NCBI RefSeq assembly: GCF_905220365.1
Contig: NC_061146.1
Location: 5,459,538-5,523,537 of the forward strand
Source: Vanessa cardui
Taxonomy: Eukaryota; Arthropoda; Insecta; Lepidoptera; Nymphalidae
Direction of reading: 5' to 3'
Length of the DNA: 64,000 nucleotides
Shown: piece by piece, positions 35,167 through 47,400 of the stretch
Numbering within the stretch: position 1 is the first letter of the stretch
Layout of the letters: each line of letters begins with the position of its first letter
Notes under the pieces: model-generated
The model's database searches: none
What the model was told of the DNA's origin: nothing
Seen by the model: the letters and a program-made list of their open reading frames with translations, nothing else
Translations under genes and position numbers: made by a program

Positions 35167-36150
35167 ATGGCCAACAAATGTAATCAATGTGGCAAGTTCT
35201 TATCAACTACAGATGGCGCAAAGTGCAATAAGTGTAATTCGGTATTCCATCGATTATGCGTCAACGTTAGCCCCGACTCCCGCCTCCCCGCGCGCTGGAC
35301 GTGCCCAGGGTGCCGCAGAACGGAAAATAAGAATAAGTCTGTCGTAAATACTGAGTCGCCTTCTATGGGTGATATATTTACAGATGCTAGTTCGGCTGAT
35401 AATGAGGAGAAGAACTCAGCGGTATGCTTGGCTGAGGAAATGAGGCTTCTGCGGTTAGAGCTTATGTCGGTCACGCGAGAGATAACTTCGTTCAGGGTTG
35501 AGTTGACGAGAATGAACGACAATATGGCCGAATTTAATAAAAGGGTCGACAACGTAGAGGAGCGTTTGACTTCTTTGGAAGAAAAAAACTCGGGGTCTGT
35601 CGATCAAAATTTAAATGATGTCATTGCGCAATTAAAATCAGACATCAACGATCGTGAACAAAAGTCGCTAATAAATGACATCCAAATAACGGGTTTGCCG
35701 GAACGGAGTGGTGAGAATGCTATCCATCTGACTCTAGCGGTCACGAAGAAATTAGGCATGGCTCTCGACTCCTGCGATATTGTGAGCGCGGAGCGAGCCG
35801 GCCCGCATCGCGCACTAGTGTCGAGTGAGGAGCGTCAGCGTCCGCGACCAGTGATCGTGCGATTGGCGCGGCGGTCTCTGCGCGACGATGTCATAAAGGC
35901 GGCGCGGGTACGACGCGGGACCGACACATCAGGCGTCACTGACGGCAATCCGTCCCGAGTCTATATCAATGAGCACCTGACTCGGTTTAATCGCCTGTTG
36001 TTTTATAAAGCGAGAGAGGAGGGCAAACGACACGGGTGGCGCTTCATATGGACGCGAGAAGGGAGAATATATATGCGACGTGAGACGGATACAGCAGTAC
36101 AACGCATTCGGACAGAATGTGATTTAAGTAAGATTTTTGGTTTAAAATAA
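35167..36150 (+). CDS. Non-LTR retrotransposon ORF1 (PHD-finger, coiled-coil nucleic-acid-binding protein)
   Basis: 327 residues from ATG 35167, chosen over an in-frame upstream GTG. Residues 5-49 form a C4HC3 PHD-type zinc finger (C5, C8, C20, C23, H28, C31, C46, C49). Residues ~85-165 are charged and heptad-like, probably a trimerising coiled coil. The C-terminal part ('INDIQITGLPE', 'RPRPVIVRLARRSLRDDVI', 'YINEHLTRFNRLLFYKAREE', 'WRFIWTREGRIYMRR') resembles the RRM/CTD-like region of LINE ORF1 and the related FP-type proteins common in Lepidoptera. Such proteins coat the element RNA and act as chaperones. It is followed in cis by ORF2. Confidence 0.85.
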   Translation: MANKCNQCGKFLSTTDGAKCNKCNSVFHRLCVNVSPDSRLPARWTCPGCRRTENKNKSVVNTESPSMGDIFTDASSADNEEKNSAVCLAEEMRLLRLELMSVTREITSFRVELTRMNDNMAEFNKRVDNVEERLTSLEEKNSGSVDQNLNDVIAQLKSDINDREQKSLINDIQITGLPERSGENAIHLTLAVTKKLGMALDSCDIVSAERAGPHRALVSSEERQRPRPVIVRLARRSLRDDVIKAARVRRGTDTSGVTDGNPSRVYINEHLTRFNRLLFYKAREEGKRHGWRFIWTREGRIYMRRETDTAVQRIRTECDLSKIFGLK

Positions 36151-36588
36151 TTTGGCAATTAACCAATTTTATAAGAGTAGTGTATTTATATTACAAATAT
36201 TTTCTAATATTGTTCTTGTTTGTTTATAGTCTAAGTAAAATTAATTTATTTGCCTTTATTGGAATGTCTATATTTAGTTTTTTTGTCTACTCTTACTATA
36301 TACTTTTGTTAAGGCTGGATAATGATCAAAATTATTGTAATTTGAAAACGCACTTTGTAACCCTCAATGACGTGTCCCCGGTCAGTATGATAAAATATTT
36401 AATATTGTATAAAACTAATATAAAATTATTTATATATTTCCACATTAACTATTACGTTCATTTGAATAACTCTAAGTATATACATCATTCTTTTATATAC
36501 AGCTTAGTATTATTTTATGAAACGGTCATATTTTGTGCATCTCATTTATTTTTTATCTCTTTGTATATTTTTTTACTTACTATAAAAA
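36151..36588 (+). other. ORF1-ORF2 spacer with an open, hydrophobic frame
   Basis: AT-rich 438 bp gap. A frame without stops (about 36180-36602) overlaps the start of ORF2 by 14 bases and would encode a very hydrophobic Leu/Ile/Phe/Tyr-rich peptide. It opens at a GTG, with its first ATG at about 36263. T-rich sequence easily gives stop-free hydrophobic frames, so I treat it as non-coding. Confidence 0.5.
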
Positions 36589-39438
36589 ATGATCAATTAT
36601 AAAAATCTTAAATTGGGTTTGTTCAACCCGGGTTCGCTTGGCTCACATCACGACGAGTTTATAGTGCTTATGGAGCGCCATGAGGTAGATGTTATAGCAA
36701 TTAACGAGACATGGTTGCGCCCGGGAGAGGAGGGCAGAGCTCCTGTTGTGCCTGGCTACCGGTTGCGACACATACCACGGCCAGCAGAAATACGTTCACG
36801 AGGTGGGGGTGTCGGTTTTTACGTCAAACGCGGTATATCTGTGTGTACACTTGTACATCCGATATCACCCCTTGTGGAACAAATGTGGGTAAGTATCAAA
36901 ATAAATAGCAAAACTATAATTGTCGGCACAGCATACCGCCCTCCCTGGGGAAATATTACAACTTTCTTTGACGCCTTGACAGAATCTATAGGTAGCTTAC
37001 CCTATCATGATAATCTGTACTTATTAGGAGATTTTAATATTAATTATATTGGCACTCGAGATCATCATAAGCAGGCATTGGACTTGTTCCTTTCAACTCA
37101 TGACTTAACACAATATGTCACAGAACCAACACATTTTACACCTAATAGTGAGACTATGATTGATCTTATTTGCTCAAATACTCCGGTTGGTAAAATAACA
37201 GTAGACCACGTAGCGGAATTCGGTGGCCATGCCTTTATATCCTGCGAAATAACTATTAAAAAAAATAAAATCTTACCAAAAACTATTGCGTTTAGACCTT
37301 TAAAAGATATTAATTCAGAACACCTTACTGAAGCACTTAATTTAATTAACTGGCAGAGCGTGAAGAATATCGAGGATATAAACGACATGGTGGCCGTATT
37401 CACTAGTAATTTGCTGTGGGTATTTGACTTAGTTGCGCCTATTAAAATGATTTATATTAGGGAAGATCAGTACCCCTGGATAACGTATAATATAAAGTTA
37501 TTGATGGATCGTCGGAATGAGGCACACGTTAAGGCAAAAAGATCTGGGTCGGAAACAAGTAAAAATTATTATAAAGACTTAAAATCGCAGGTCACTCAAG
37601 CAATTTATCGAGAGAAGTCGGCTTATTTTAATTTCCATATAAACTCAAATTTCAAAAACTCAATTATACTTTGGAGTCACTTAAAAAAGCATGTTAACAT
37701 AAAACAAAGGCATAATAATATTATACCAGAAGAACTTAATGATCCGAATACGATAAATAACCATTTTTTGAACATTCCTGGTAGCAACTACGTTTCTCCG
37801 TCGACAATCGATTATTATGAGATGCATAAATATGGCTCAGCTATTTTCACGTTGGTTACTGTCGATGAATTAGAGGTCTTAAAAACGGTACACTCTTTAA
37901 AGTCAAATGCTATGGGTATAGACAGTATCTCATTGGATATGCTCCTACTGACTTTACCGACTACACTGGCACATATCACTACAGTTATAAATAAATCTAT
38001 TACAAGCAACACATTTCCGACCTTGTGGCAGACGGCTCTAGTGAGACCTATACCCAAGAAAGACAACGTTAGTGAATTTAAGGATCTTCGACCAATAAGC
38101 ATATTACCTTGTATTTCAAAGATATTGGAGAGAATTGTGTGTAACCAGTTAACAGGATTCTTAGAGGCTCACAATATCTTACCCACAAGACAGTCCGGGT
38201 TTCGAAAACATCACAGCACTACTACCGCGTTATTGGATGTGATTGACAATGTGTTATGTGCACAGGATAGGGATGAGGGTACGATTCTTGTTTTGTTAGA
38301 TTTCTCGCGTGCCTTTGACACAATAAATAGGACTTTATTTTTAGCAAAACTGAGATATTACGGGTTCAGCTGTAACGCAATTAAATGGTTTTCTAGTTAT
38401 TTAGGAAATCGTAAACAAATTGTAGAGGTAATAAATGAGGATGGCTCTAGGGCTCTCTCTGATTGTTGTTCCGTTCACAGAGGCGTCCCCCAAGGATCAA
38501 TATTAGGGCCTATTATCTTTGCGCTTTACTGTGCGGATATAGTTGAAAATATAAAACATTGTAATTACCATATTTATGCTGATGATATACAAATATACTT
38601 ATCTTTCAAAAATTCAGAAGCAAATATGGCTATACGAAATTTAAATGATGATCTTAAACGTATTTCAGAATGGTCAGATTGTCACAATCTCATTTTAAAT
38701 CCGATAAAAACCAAATATATAATTTTAGGAACAAAAAAACATGTCAATTTAATTAATGACCTAAATCCATTCTTGCATATCAAAGGAGAAAGAATAGACC
38801 GAGTCAAGGAAGCACGAAGTTTGGGCTTGTTGATCGACGAGCAATTAACATTCGAAAAGCACACTATAAATACAGCTCGCAATTGCTTTTACAGGCTAAA
38901 AGTCTTATATCAGATCCGGGACGTGCTAAGTAAAGATATGCGTATAAAATTATGCGACATTTTAGTGCTTTCGAAGTTTAATTATGCTGATGCGGTCATC
39001 GGGCCTAGATTACTCACACGCACCAAAAATCTTATACAGCGGGTACAAAATGCATGTATAAGGTACTGTTTCAAAATACCGCCTCGCGCACATGTTTCCC
39101 CTTACCTCAACAACGCCCGAATAGCGAGGATGGAATACCGTAGGCAACTGCACTTTGCAACCTTGTTGTTTGGTGTAATTAAAAATAAAACGCCTAGATA
39201 TCTATATAATAAACTGAGCTGGGCCAATGAAAGTAATAGAAGTTACCAAACGAGAGCTTCATCTTATATGCTGAATGTGCCGTCACACCGCACAGCAGCA
39301 TTCCGCGGCAGTTTTCGGTACGCAGCAACGAGGTGTTGGAACAACATCCCCCCTCCGCTTCGGATCCTAAAGACCATAAAAACATTTAATATTAAATACA
39401 AAAAATATTTATTTAATCTACAGTTAGAATCGGAATAA
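36589..39438 (+). CDS. Non-LTR retrotransposon ORF2: AP-like endonuclease / reverse transcriptase
   Basis: 949 residues, complete. Residues 1-~225 are an exonuclease-endonuclease-phosphatase domain: N13 in LFNPGS, E40 in INETWL, D148/N150 in LGDFNI and a final H214 in FGGHAF (most families have SDH here). Reverse transcriptase follows at about residues 470-740: DLRPISILPCISKILE, GFRKHHSTTTALLDVID, LLDFSRAFDTIN, RGVPQGSILGP, and the catalytic YADD at 663-666. The C-terminus has the Jockey/CR1 'CW-N-PP-LR' motif. It nicks target DNA and copies the element RNA at the nick. No RNase H domain is evident. No frameshift or stop was seen. Confidence 0.93.
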   Translation: MINYKNLKLGLFNPGSLGSHHDEFIVLMERHEVDVIAINETWLRPGEEGRAPVVPGYRLRHIPRPAEIRSRGGGVGFYVKRGISVCTLVHPISPLVEQMWVSIKINSKTIIVGTAYRPPWGNITTFFDALTESIGSLPYHDNLYLLGDFNINYIGTRDHHKQALDLFLSTHDLTQYVTEPTHFTPNSETMIDLICSNTPVGKITVDHVAEFGGHAFISCEITIKKNKILPKTIAFRPLKDINSEHLTEALNLINWQSVKNIEDINDMVAVFTSNLLWVFDLVAPIKMIYIREDQYPWITYNIKLLMDRRNEAHVKAKRSGSETSKNYYKDLKSQVTQAIYREKSAYFNFHINSNFKNSIILWSHLKKHVNIKQRHNNIIPEELNDPNTINNHFLNIPGSNYVSPSTIDYYEMHKYGSAIFTLVTVDELEVLKTVHSLKSNAMGIDSISLDMLLLTLPTTLAHITTVINKSITSNTFPTLWQTALVRPIPKKDNVSEFKDLRPISILPCISKILERIVCNQLTGFLEAHNILPTRQSGFRKHHSTTTALLDVIDNVLCAQDRDEGTILVLLDFSRAFDTINRTLFLAKLRYYGFSCNAIKWFSSYLGNRKQIVEVINEDGSRALSDCCSVHRGVPQGSILGPIIFALYCADIVENIKHCNYHIYADDIQIYLSFKNSEANMAIRNLNDDLKRISEWSDCHNLILNPIKTKYIILGTKKHVNLINDLNPFLHIKGERIDRVKEARSLGLLIDEQLTFEKHTINTARNCFYRLKVLYQIRDVLSKDMRIKLCDILVLSKFNYADAVIGPRLLTRTKNLIQRVQNACIRYCFKIPPRAHVSPYLNNARIARMEYRRQLHFATLLFGVIKNKTPRYLYNKLSWANESNRSYQTRASSYMLNVPSHRTAAFRGSFRYAATRCWNNIPPPLRILKTIKTFNIKYKKYLFNLQLESE

Positions 39439-40632
39439 TAAGTATATATTCGTATTTGTGTATATGTATAATTATATATATGGTTGTATGTGTTTCTATG
39501 TATATATGTTTATATTAGTTATATATAAGTATTACATATACATAATCTTAAAAAATTGGCTTCGTTCTCGAGTTACATAACTATGGCGTGACATCGGCTT
39601 AATTACTTTGTAATTTTTATTTTATTTATTTATTTATTTTTTTAATTTATTTTTTTTTTACTTGTATTTTTATTTATTTTTTTTAATAACCAAATAGATC
39701 TTCGATTATATATTAATATAGTACTAAAATATAACATACATTAATATCTAATTTTCTTTACCTAGGTATATAAATATTAATTATATATCATCTTACCTTA
39801 ATGGTATGGCTCCGCTGCGTGCATGGTGTTGTTCCAACTACTATACGTTAGTTATGCTGAGAAAACTGCCGCTAATAATGAGGTTTTATTATTTGATTTT
39901 ATCGTTGGGTAGTCTAGAAATCAAAGAAAGTATCTCATTAGTTATTTTTAATATAAGCTCACATACTTTATTATTATATGTAATATATTTATACCTTAAA
40001 CTCTTACGTCCACCGAGTACTTTTCTTTTTGTGTCCACTGAATTCACTATAATTATAATACAAGTAAAATGCACGCGTCACGCGACCACCGGCGCGCGGC
40101 GCACGTGGCATTGTAATAACATTCCCAGTGATCCTATTTCTCCATAACTGGTTTTGCTTTATACAAAATATAAATATATTTGCGTGTAGTTTTATTGAAT
40201 GAATTAATTATTATTTAATGTATGCAATTTATCTTATAAATAAATTATATGTGTAATGTCTATTGTCTTTATTTTAAATTTTAGTATTTGTATTTTAATT
40301 GGGTCACCGCCCGTCAGTAGGTATATAAAAAAAGGGTACCATTGAAAATCAGCATTAGGTGTCCACACCTTTGAATTGCTGAATGGTATACCTATTTGGG
40401 ACACGTCACGTTTATTGTAGTTGTTCTTTTTCTTTATATTTGTTTTTGAATCGTTACTTTTTTTTTATTGTTCATTTTATTTCTTTTGTTTTTTTTTGTG
40501 TAAATGATAATTTATTAGTAATTAATTATTATTATTATTATTTTTTATTATTATTTTTACTTTTTATTTTGTACCAAGTGTCATGTTGTCCCAAATAAAA
40601 GTGTTCTTTCTTTCTTTCTTCTTCTTCTTTCT
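39439..40632 (+). other. 3' UTR and tail of the retrotransposon
   Basis: Long AT-rich 3' region without conserved frames. Near 40335 it has 'taccattgaaaatcagcatt' and near 40383 'atggtatacctatttgggac', an AATAAA at 40594-40599, and ends with TTTC/TTC repeats of the kind used as 3' tails by this group. Confidence 0.65.
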
Positions 40633-43600
40633 AATAAGAGAAAAAAATAACAACAATGTTAAATTAAAAAAAAAGTCAAAATATTTGAGAAAATACAATT
40701 GTATAAAATAAATTGATATTTTCTAAAATAAATCTTAAGTAATTATGTTTTTTGTAAAACAATACCGGTCAATAAATAACAGTGAGATTTATTTTTAATT
40801 GCATTTTTTATATAATATTCAAATAACTATCCGTAGACTTAATAGCTTACATCCCTTTATAGATTATTATAAAATTAAACATAAAATGAAAATCTTTAAA
40901 AAACATATATGAAGGATGATAATTGTTTATTTTATTTTAAAACAATAATAAAATATTTCCATACACAGATTAATAAATTATTTTATTCACGGACGTCAAA
41001 ATATAAAAGACCGTTTACACAACACGATAAACAATAATCAATCAACGATCGTAAGTTACGAACGGGCACGATAAGGTGTGCCCTTAATTCAGTGAAAGTC
41101 AACGGCAGATGCTAGACTGTTTATTGCTTTCACAAAATTATACACTCGCTAACATTATGCATGCGTTGTCACATAGAAATATTGGCAATTCAGAACGAAC
41201 ATATTTATGTTACGTTTTTATGGCAGCATTTTTATTTCTTATCTGTTTTGTTGTTTTTTTTTTGTACAAGTAGGTAAGTACATGTCATGAATAGCTGGCA
41301 CCGTTTTACATTTTAAAAATAAAATCGTACGGTAATGATAAATAATAACATTTTAATTTTTTATTTAATAAAAAAAATAGAACGTTATATTTAAATTTGG
41401 ATTCTTTATGTTAAGAACATTAGTTTCTTAGTCAGTTTCACCTTGATAACAATATTTCTGATATTTGGACATCATAAATAGATTTAAAACCATTTCATTT
41501 TTAAAATAATATTTCAAGAAAGACATTTCGTAAATTTAGTAGGTTATAAAGACGACTTACTTTAAATTGACCAAGTCATTACAAATCGTTCTAGATGTAA
41601 AAAATACTGATTTTAAGTAATAAAATGTTTTAAATTCTTCCTTTCTTTCTTTATGACAAAATTATACCCCATGCCAAATTATTAAAATGACTAATAAATA
41701 ATTGGGCATAAGGTAAGCACATATTTATTTTATTTATTAATTATATTTACCTATTATGAAAAAAATGCTTACCCTAACATATAAACAAAAATATACACTA
41801 ATTATTCTGATAGGTAATTTAAGTGAGCTTAATTGTACAATATTAATAATAATCCATTCCATCGTATTTACGAATTACCTCTTAGTGTGCACACATTTGC
41901 TTTCTACATAGATATTTTTCGTTTAAGTTTATTATATTTCCTTAATAGATACCTAAGTACATAAAAATATCTGATTTTTTACGTGTCGTAAGTGCTTATT
42001 ATAGGTACCTATTTCATACAACTGGCCGATTTGGCGGCAGTCAACAATCGATAAAAAAAAGAAAAATAAAAAAGGAGGGAAAGCAACTTCAATTGTAAGT
42101 TGAGTCTTCAATTCTTTTGTCGCATTAACGGCAAAAGTTAATGCGACAATAGAATTGTTTGAAACCTTTCTTTTTCTGATCTAAATCATTATAGAATAAA
42201 AAAATGGACGCTGAACTTAAATCATACAGCCCTTGATTTATTTCAAGTTTTAAAATGATTGATTCCATTGATTAAGCGGAGAAAGTACATTGATTATTTA
42301 TTATCTGTATTTTACGTCAAATAAAATGGTGGTAATTTTTAAGATTAATTTAAACGGGTACGTTTCTTGTCTTATCGATAGAATCGAAGTATATAACAGA
42401 TTGACGTATTACTTGTAAAAGATTTCACCTCTACTTTGATATTGGCAGAATGTTTTGCATTAAACTAGCCTATGAAGGTATAAGGGGGTACCTACACGTT
42501 AATACTTAAAGTATACGTTAATAGAAAAGTGTAATTAAAATTAGATATGAAGCCACAAAACCAACAACTAACTGTTAACAGATATTCCGTACTTATTTAT
42601 TGTTTTATTAGGTATCTACTATGTATTTGGCTACCTAAAAGTGAAAAAGAGCCGAAATCACTAAGAACCAAGGGGTTTTTAAATATTTCTTAGATCTTGG
42701 CTTAATATGGCAATTATTGCAATATAAAATTCTTTGCCTGTTCCAAAAAAATGTAATAATTATTAACTTTATTGTTTCTGTTGTACCTTTGGTTATTTTT
42801 AAATTAAAGTCAATAACAAAATCATGTCATGTTATATGAATTAAAAAAATACGATTAAATACAAAGGTGTTAAATAATTAATTTAAATACATTAGATAAC
42901 AATCGTTACATCATTATTCTATTTACATAACAAAAGTATTATATAGACGCATGCGTTTAAGATCCTCGCTCCCAATTGGTTGATCTTGTGAGAGGCGTGG
43001 CCACAGCATCCAATGATCGGTGTTTATCTCGTATCTCGTTCGAGATAGGGGAAAGATTTATTTGGGAAACATGTAGGTATTATATTACAAAGATGATTGA
43101 TAAATTGATATAATCTTGGATTCATAAAAAAAGATAAGCTTGGATTTATACTACTACCTACCTTAGGTACTATAAAAAAGGAATAATTAATGACAATATT
43201 TCTTTAAACTGAATTGTAATTATGATAAATATGAGTGAGGATGAACTCTATATTATAGAATAAATGAAAAGTGTCTGAGTCGAAGCATGTCATAAGGAAA
43301 AACTGCTTTTTATAAATAAATTCCTGTATTTTGTTTGTCTATGCATGGTCATTGACAAAGTAAAAACCGTCAATAACTGCATTTGCGTTTTAAAATAGCC
43401 TAATACCTATCATTCGTAATTCATATTAAAATATTTGATTATTTTGAATTTACTGATTTATATTTTTATTTTATTTTAAGCAATATTTTTTCGATTAATT
43501 TTAACTACATTAAAATATATTTTGTTACCTATAGAGAGAGTCTACACGTACTGAAACGTTCATAAAATTTAATAATATATATTTAATTTAAGTAATAAGC

Positions 43601-44306
43601 AAAACATTTTATTTAAGAAACTTGTAGCGCCATCTCTTGCAATGTACTGCAATCATATTATAAAAAATATATGTAACATAAAAAAGAAAGTAGATATAAT
43701 GACAAATATTTATTAACACAATACACCTACAAAATAATAACAATAAAAACATAATCATTTTCATGAACAGATTTAGAATAAAGAACAGTTAGTATGTATA
43801 TTGAAATAGTGACAGGGTGACATCTAGTGATGAGTAGTGTGAATTCAAATTGAAATATAAAATAGTTTACTAAATTACCTTAATTAATTGTTAAAAAATA
43901 AATATTAGAGAAAGAAATAACTTACAAATTTATCATATTATTATGTGCTGTTACTGTTATTAATTAAGCATACTAATATTCTAGTATATTTCGGTCATCG
44001 AAATATAACTTCCGTTTTCTCAAATATTTGTACAAAGTGAAAATATACAACAAAATAACAAATCCTGTATGTTTATATTGTAATATTAAAATAAACATTA
44101 TATAAAAATATCTTTTATTACTAAGATTTTTCTCGGTTGAGATAGACTTATTAATGAATATTGTTTGACTATTGCTAGTTCCTAAGTACCTAATATTTTG
44201 GGAGGAAACATGCTTATTTAAGCAGTGTATTATATCTCTCTAAGAGTCTAAATATATTTTTATATCATAACTAAGTTAGTTTTAAGATATTGAGTGTTTT
44301 CACAAA
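40633..44306. other. Gene-poor AT-rich interval upstream of the NSD-like gene
   Basis: No exon-like frame found. It contains a 21 bp-arm hairpin at 42109-42157 and a 'gcgccatct' motif at 43627-43635. The promoter of the downstream gene presumably lies in the last few hundred bases, but no TATA/Inr combination was convincing. Confidence 0.4.
42109..42157. repeat. 21 bp-arm hairpin, one mismatch
   Basis: Arms 42109-42129 and 42137-42157 pair with one mismatch around 'ggcaaaa'. The stem includes 'gtcgcattaac' / 'gttaatgcgac'. It is not part of a recognised repeat here. Confidence 0.8.
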
Positions 44307-44433
44307 ATGAGTACAACAACTGGTATTTATCATTGGAAACTAGGCGATGTTGCTCTAGCAAGAATTTGTAAAAAAATATACGCCAAAGTACAAGTAGTAA
44401 AAAACGAAGATGGTTTGTTTCATGACAAAAAAG
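44307..44433 (+). CDS. NSD-like gene exon 1
   Basis: Starts at ATG 44307 (A at -3). Encodes MSTTTGIYHWKLGDVALARI and on to FHDKK, then donor G|GTACCT (phase 1). No upstream coding exon was found, although a 5' non-coding exon is possible. Confidence 0.7.
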
Positions 44434-47400
44434 GTACCTAAGATGAAACAATATATATTTGCTTCCAAGTAATGATCTTATTAAGGTATTATAACTGATA
44501 GATACTTACATAGGGCTGGGATAACTTAAAACAATATATTTAACGATTTTCTAGTTTCATAAAATTTTTATTTACATAGGTATATTGTTAAATGTGTACC
44601 TATTTGATATTTATAGGTACAATTCGTAATCATTTTCTATAACTAGCACTAATTTATTATTATTTATAAATTATTTTATTTCAACATGAATGATAAAATG
44701 AAAAAATAATATAAATGACATTGCAAAGGGACGCCGATTTGTACTTTTTAAATTATTTATTCTATCACTTGTATATTTTCGGAAGAGCTTATTATCATTA
44801 TTATTATCCAATATACAAACTAAGCACAATTTTGTTTTATAATAAAAATAGAAATAAATAGAATGGCTGGTCTCATATCAATTTAAGATTATTTTAATTT
44901 TATTTCAAATTTGGTTGTAAATTATTTTCACACTGCAGTCCTAAATTGTATGATGAAAAATTCACCCTTCTTTTAATTTCAGTTTTAGGTATATCAGCTA
45001 ATGAGGAAGGCCTACTAACAATAACAAAACAACTCTGTTACTATGTGGAGATCATGCATTCTAAGCAAAGATTGTGGCTTCCGTACACTTGCATGCACTT
45101 AGCTGAACGTTCCAGGCCTTTCTACGGACCTACTTCTAAACCTGTGACTAAGCCGGCTGTTAAAACTGTACCAAGAAAGGTGATATTTATAATTTTTTTG
45201 GAAAAAGAAATTGCTAGAAATATGTTGACTACATATACAAAACAAATCAGCAACTGTTATGTACAAATACATTTAAAATAATTTAATAAATAGTATTCGA
45301 TCCAAGGAACAAGAAATGTCACAGAAACATATAGCTTTGTTCACCACCGGCCACCTATTTTTGTACAAAAGTTTTTTTTTTGTATATAAAGTGATATTTT
45401 TAGTTGTTAACAAATTCATATTATTTTGGCAGACTCTTTATATATATAATCTAAAAATTTTATTCAAACTAAAATTGTGTCACATGCTAAACTGTTTATT
45501 CATATTATAAAAATAATAAATAAACTATTACAGCTTTAATTGTTTTTAAGCTTATGTTTTTCTTAATTGTTTATTATTACTTACAGAGAAAAATTAAGGA
45601 AGACCATATTTTACCCTTAAACGTGAAACCGTCAAAGTTCAAGGAACCAGATTTAAATATTTCTTTTGAAATGAGACAAATGCCCCTTAAACAGGGAAAA
45701 TATGATAATGCATTTAAAGAGTTTGTTCGGCTCGGCAAAGAAGAATTATTCGATTATTTTTATGATTGTCTTTGCAACAATAAGGATTCTAATGATGATA
45801 TTATTGATTATTTACAAAATATTGATGCAAGTACAGAAGATAAGTTTGAATTAGTCATTAAGAATATTGTTAGTGAAAAGGAAATAGAGCATTATCTTCA
45901 TCAATGTTGGAGGTACAACTTTGTACACAAGCAAATAGACAGCAAGGATTCATCCGAACATTCTGTAAGTACTCACATAAATAAAACTCATTGTCATGTA
46001 TTATTTTATAGTATAGGTTAGCGCCACCACCTGATGGTAAGTGGTTTTCACGGTAGACAAGGGTGCTCTAAGAAATATTAACAATTCCCAACATTACAAA
46101 TACAACACTAACCATGGGAATAAGGTCTTATATCCCTCATGCCTGTAGTTACATGGGCTTACTCACCCTTCAAACCTGAAAAAGTGCTTGTAAGAGCCTA
46201 CTTGAATAAAGTTTATTTTGATTTTGTTTTAATTTGATCACAATGCTGTACATTGATATGATGTGTTTTATGCAATGTTCAACTGAATATATAATCACAT
46301 GTACAACATGCCCTTTTAATTTTTGAAAGAAAAAACAACTTGAGTATTTTTAAATTTCTGTCTAATAAAAATTAGACATTTTTTGATAGAAAATTTCTTA
46401 CATGTTATACAGTAGATTGAACTGGCAGAAATTGCCTAACTCATTCTTTGACCCTTTCTTTAGATAGCCTTTATGATATTATTTAACTTTATTTTTTAAT
46501 TCAACCAAACCTGGGTTTTAAATAATGTTACATTTCTTGTCAAAAAATTATAGTCAAGCATTTTTAATTTATTTAATTGCATATGGTTGCATTATACATA
46601 TACGTACATAATTATCCTAGAATATACCTACATAGTTCTTTTTCAAATTGACTTTTATATCTTACACATTTTAAGTAATGTTATTGTAATGTCTTAGTTA
46701 ATTAATTAACCTACTATATGCCCAGGTCTTATATACTTATATATGAAAAAATACTTTTATTTTTCAGAAGTTTTCTTCGGCAAAAGCTCCTGTTACTGTC
46801 CACATACCGTGGTGTTTGGTATGTGGTGTTGGGGAAAAATTAAGAGAATGTACTAATTGCCCATCATCCTTCCACCTTGCTTGTAGAAGGGAATGGTTAA
46901 CATCTATAATACGTAAGTACATCACTATAATTCATCTTTTAAATGTTTCTAAAGACATTTAATAGCTGAGGCATTTTATTTCTGAACTTAATGTATATGA
47001 ATATACAGTGCTTAATATTTCAGAGGCTATGGTTTGTATATAACATTTTGTTATCAATAAAACGGTGTACCTTTAATATAGTATCTATAAAGATACCACA
47101 TCTTTATATATATGTTTTAAATATATATCAATTTTAAATTAAATAAAAGAGTAGTACTAGTCAATTCAATTAGTGATTAGTGTCAAGTATAAAGTTTTCT
47201 TTATTCCATTTAAATTGCTTATTTATAATAATTGCTAATAGCTAGTGGCGCATATCAAAACTTCTAGGTACTTTTACCACATAATGTCCGTTACCGTCCA
47301 TAGATGGCGTTTTATATTTCGGCGCGATTTCTGCATCGCGCTGTCGAGATTTTCTATCGGCGAATGACGTTCGCGCGCTCGGCGGGTGGCGGTATCGCTT

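Larger units (their letters stand above)
34530..40632 (+). mobile_element. Full-length CR1/Jockey-type non-LTR retrotransposon
   Basis: It has a 5' UTR of at least several hundred bases, ORF1 (35167-36150), a 438 bp AT-rich spacer, ORF2 (36589-39438), a ~1.2 kb 3' UTR with AATAAA at 40594-40599 and a terminal TTTC/TTC repeat tail (40604-40632). Both ORFs are uninterrupted. The gene order (PHD-finger ORF1, then endonuclease plus reverse transcriptase ORF2) fits the CR1/Jockey group. The left boundary is approximate and I did not identify a target duplication. It is either recently inserted or still competent. Confidence 0.8.

Noticed and set aside
39806..40147. 113-codon frame after ORF2
   Set aside because: It lies in the retrotransposon 3' UTR and shows no domain; composition alternates between hydrophobic AT-rich and random sequence.
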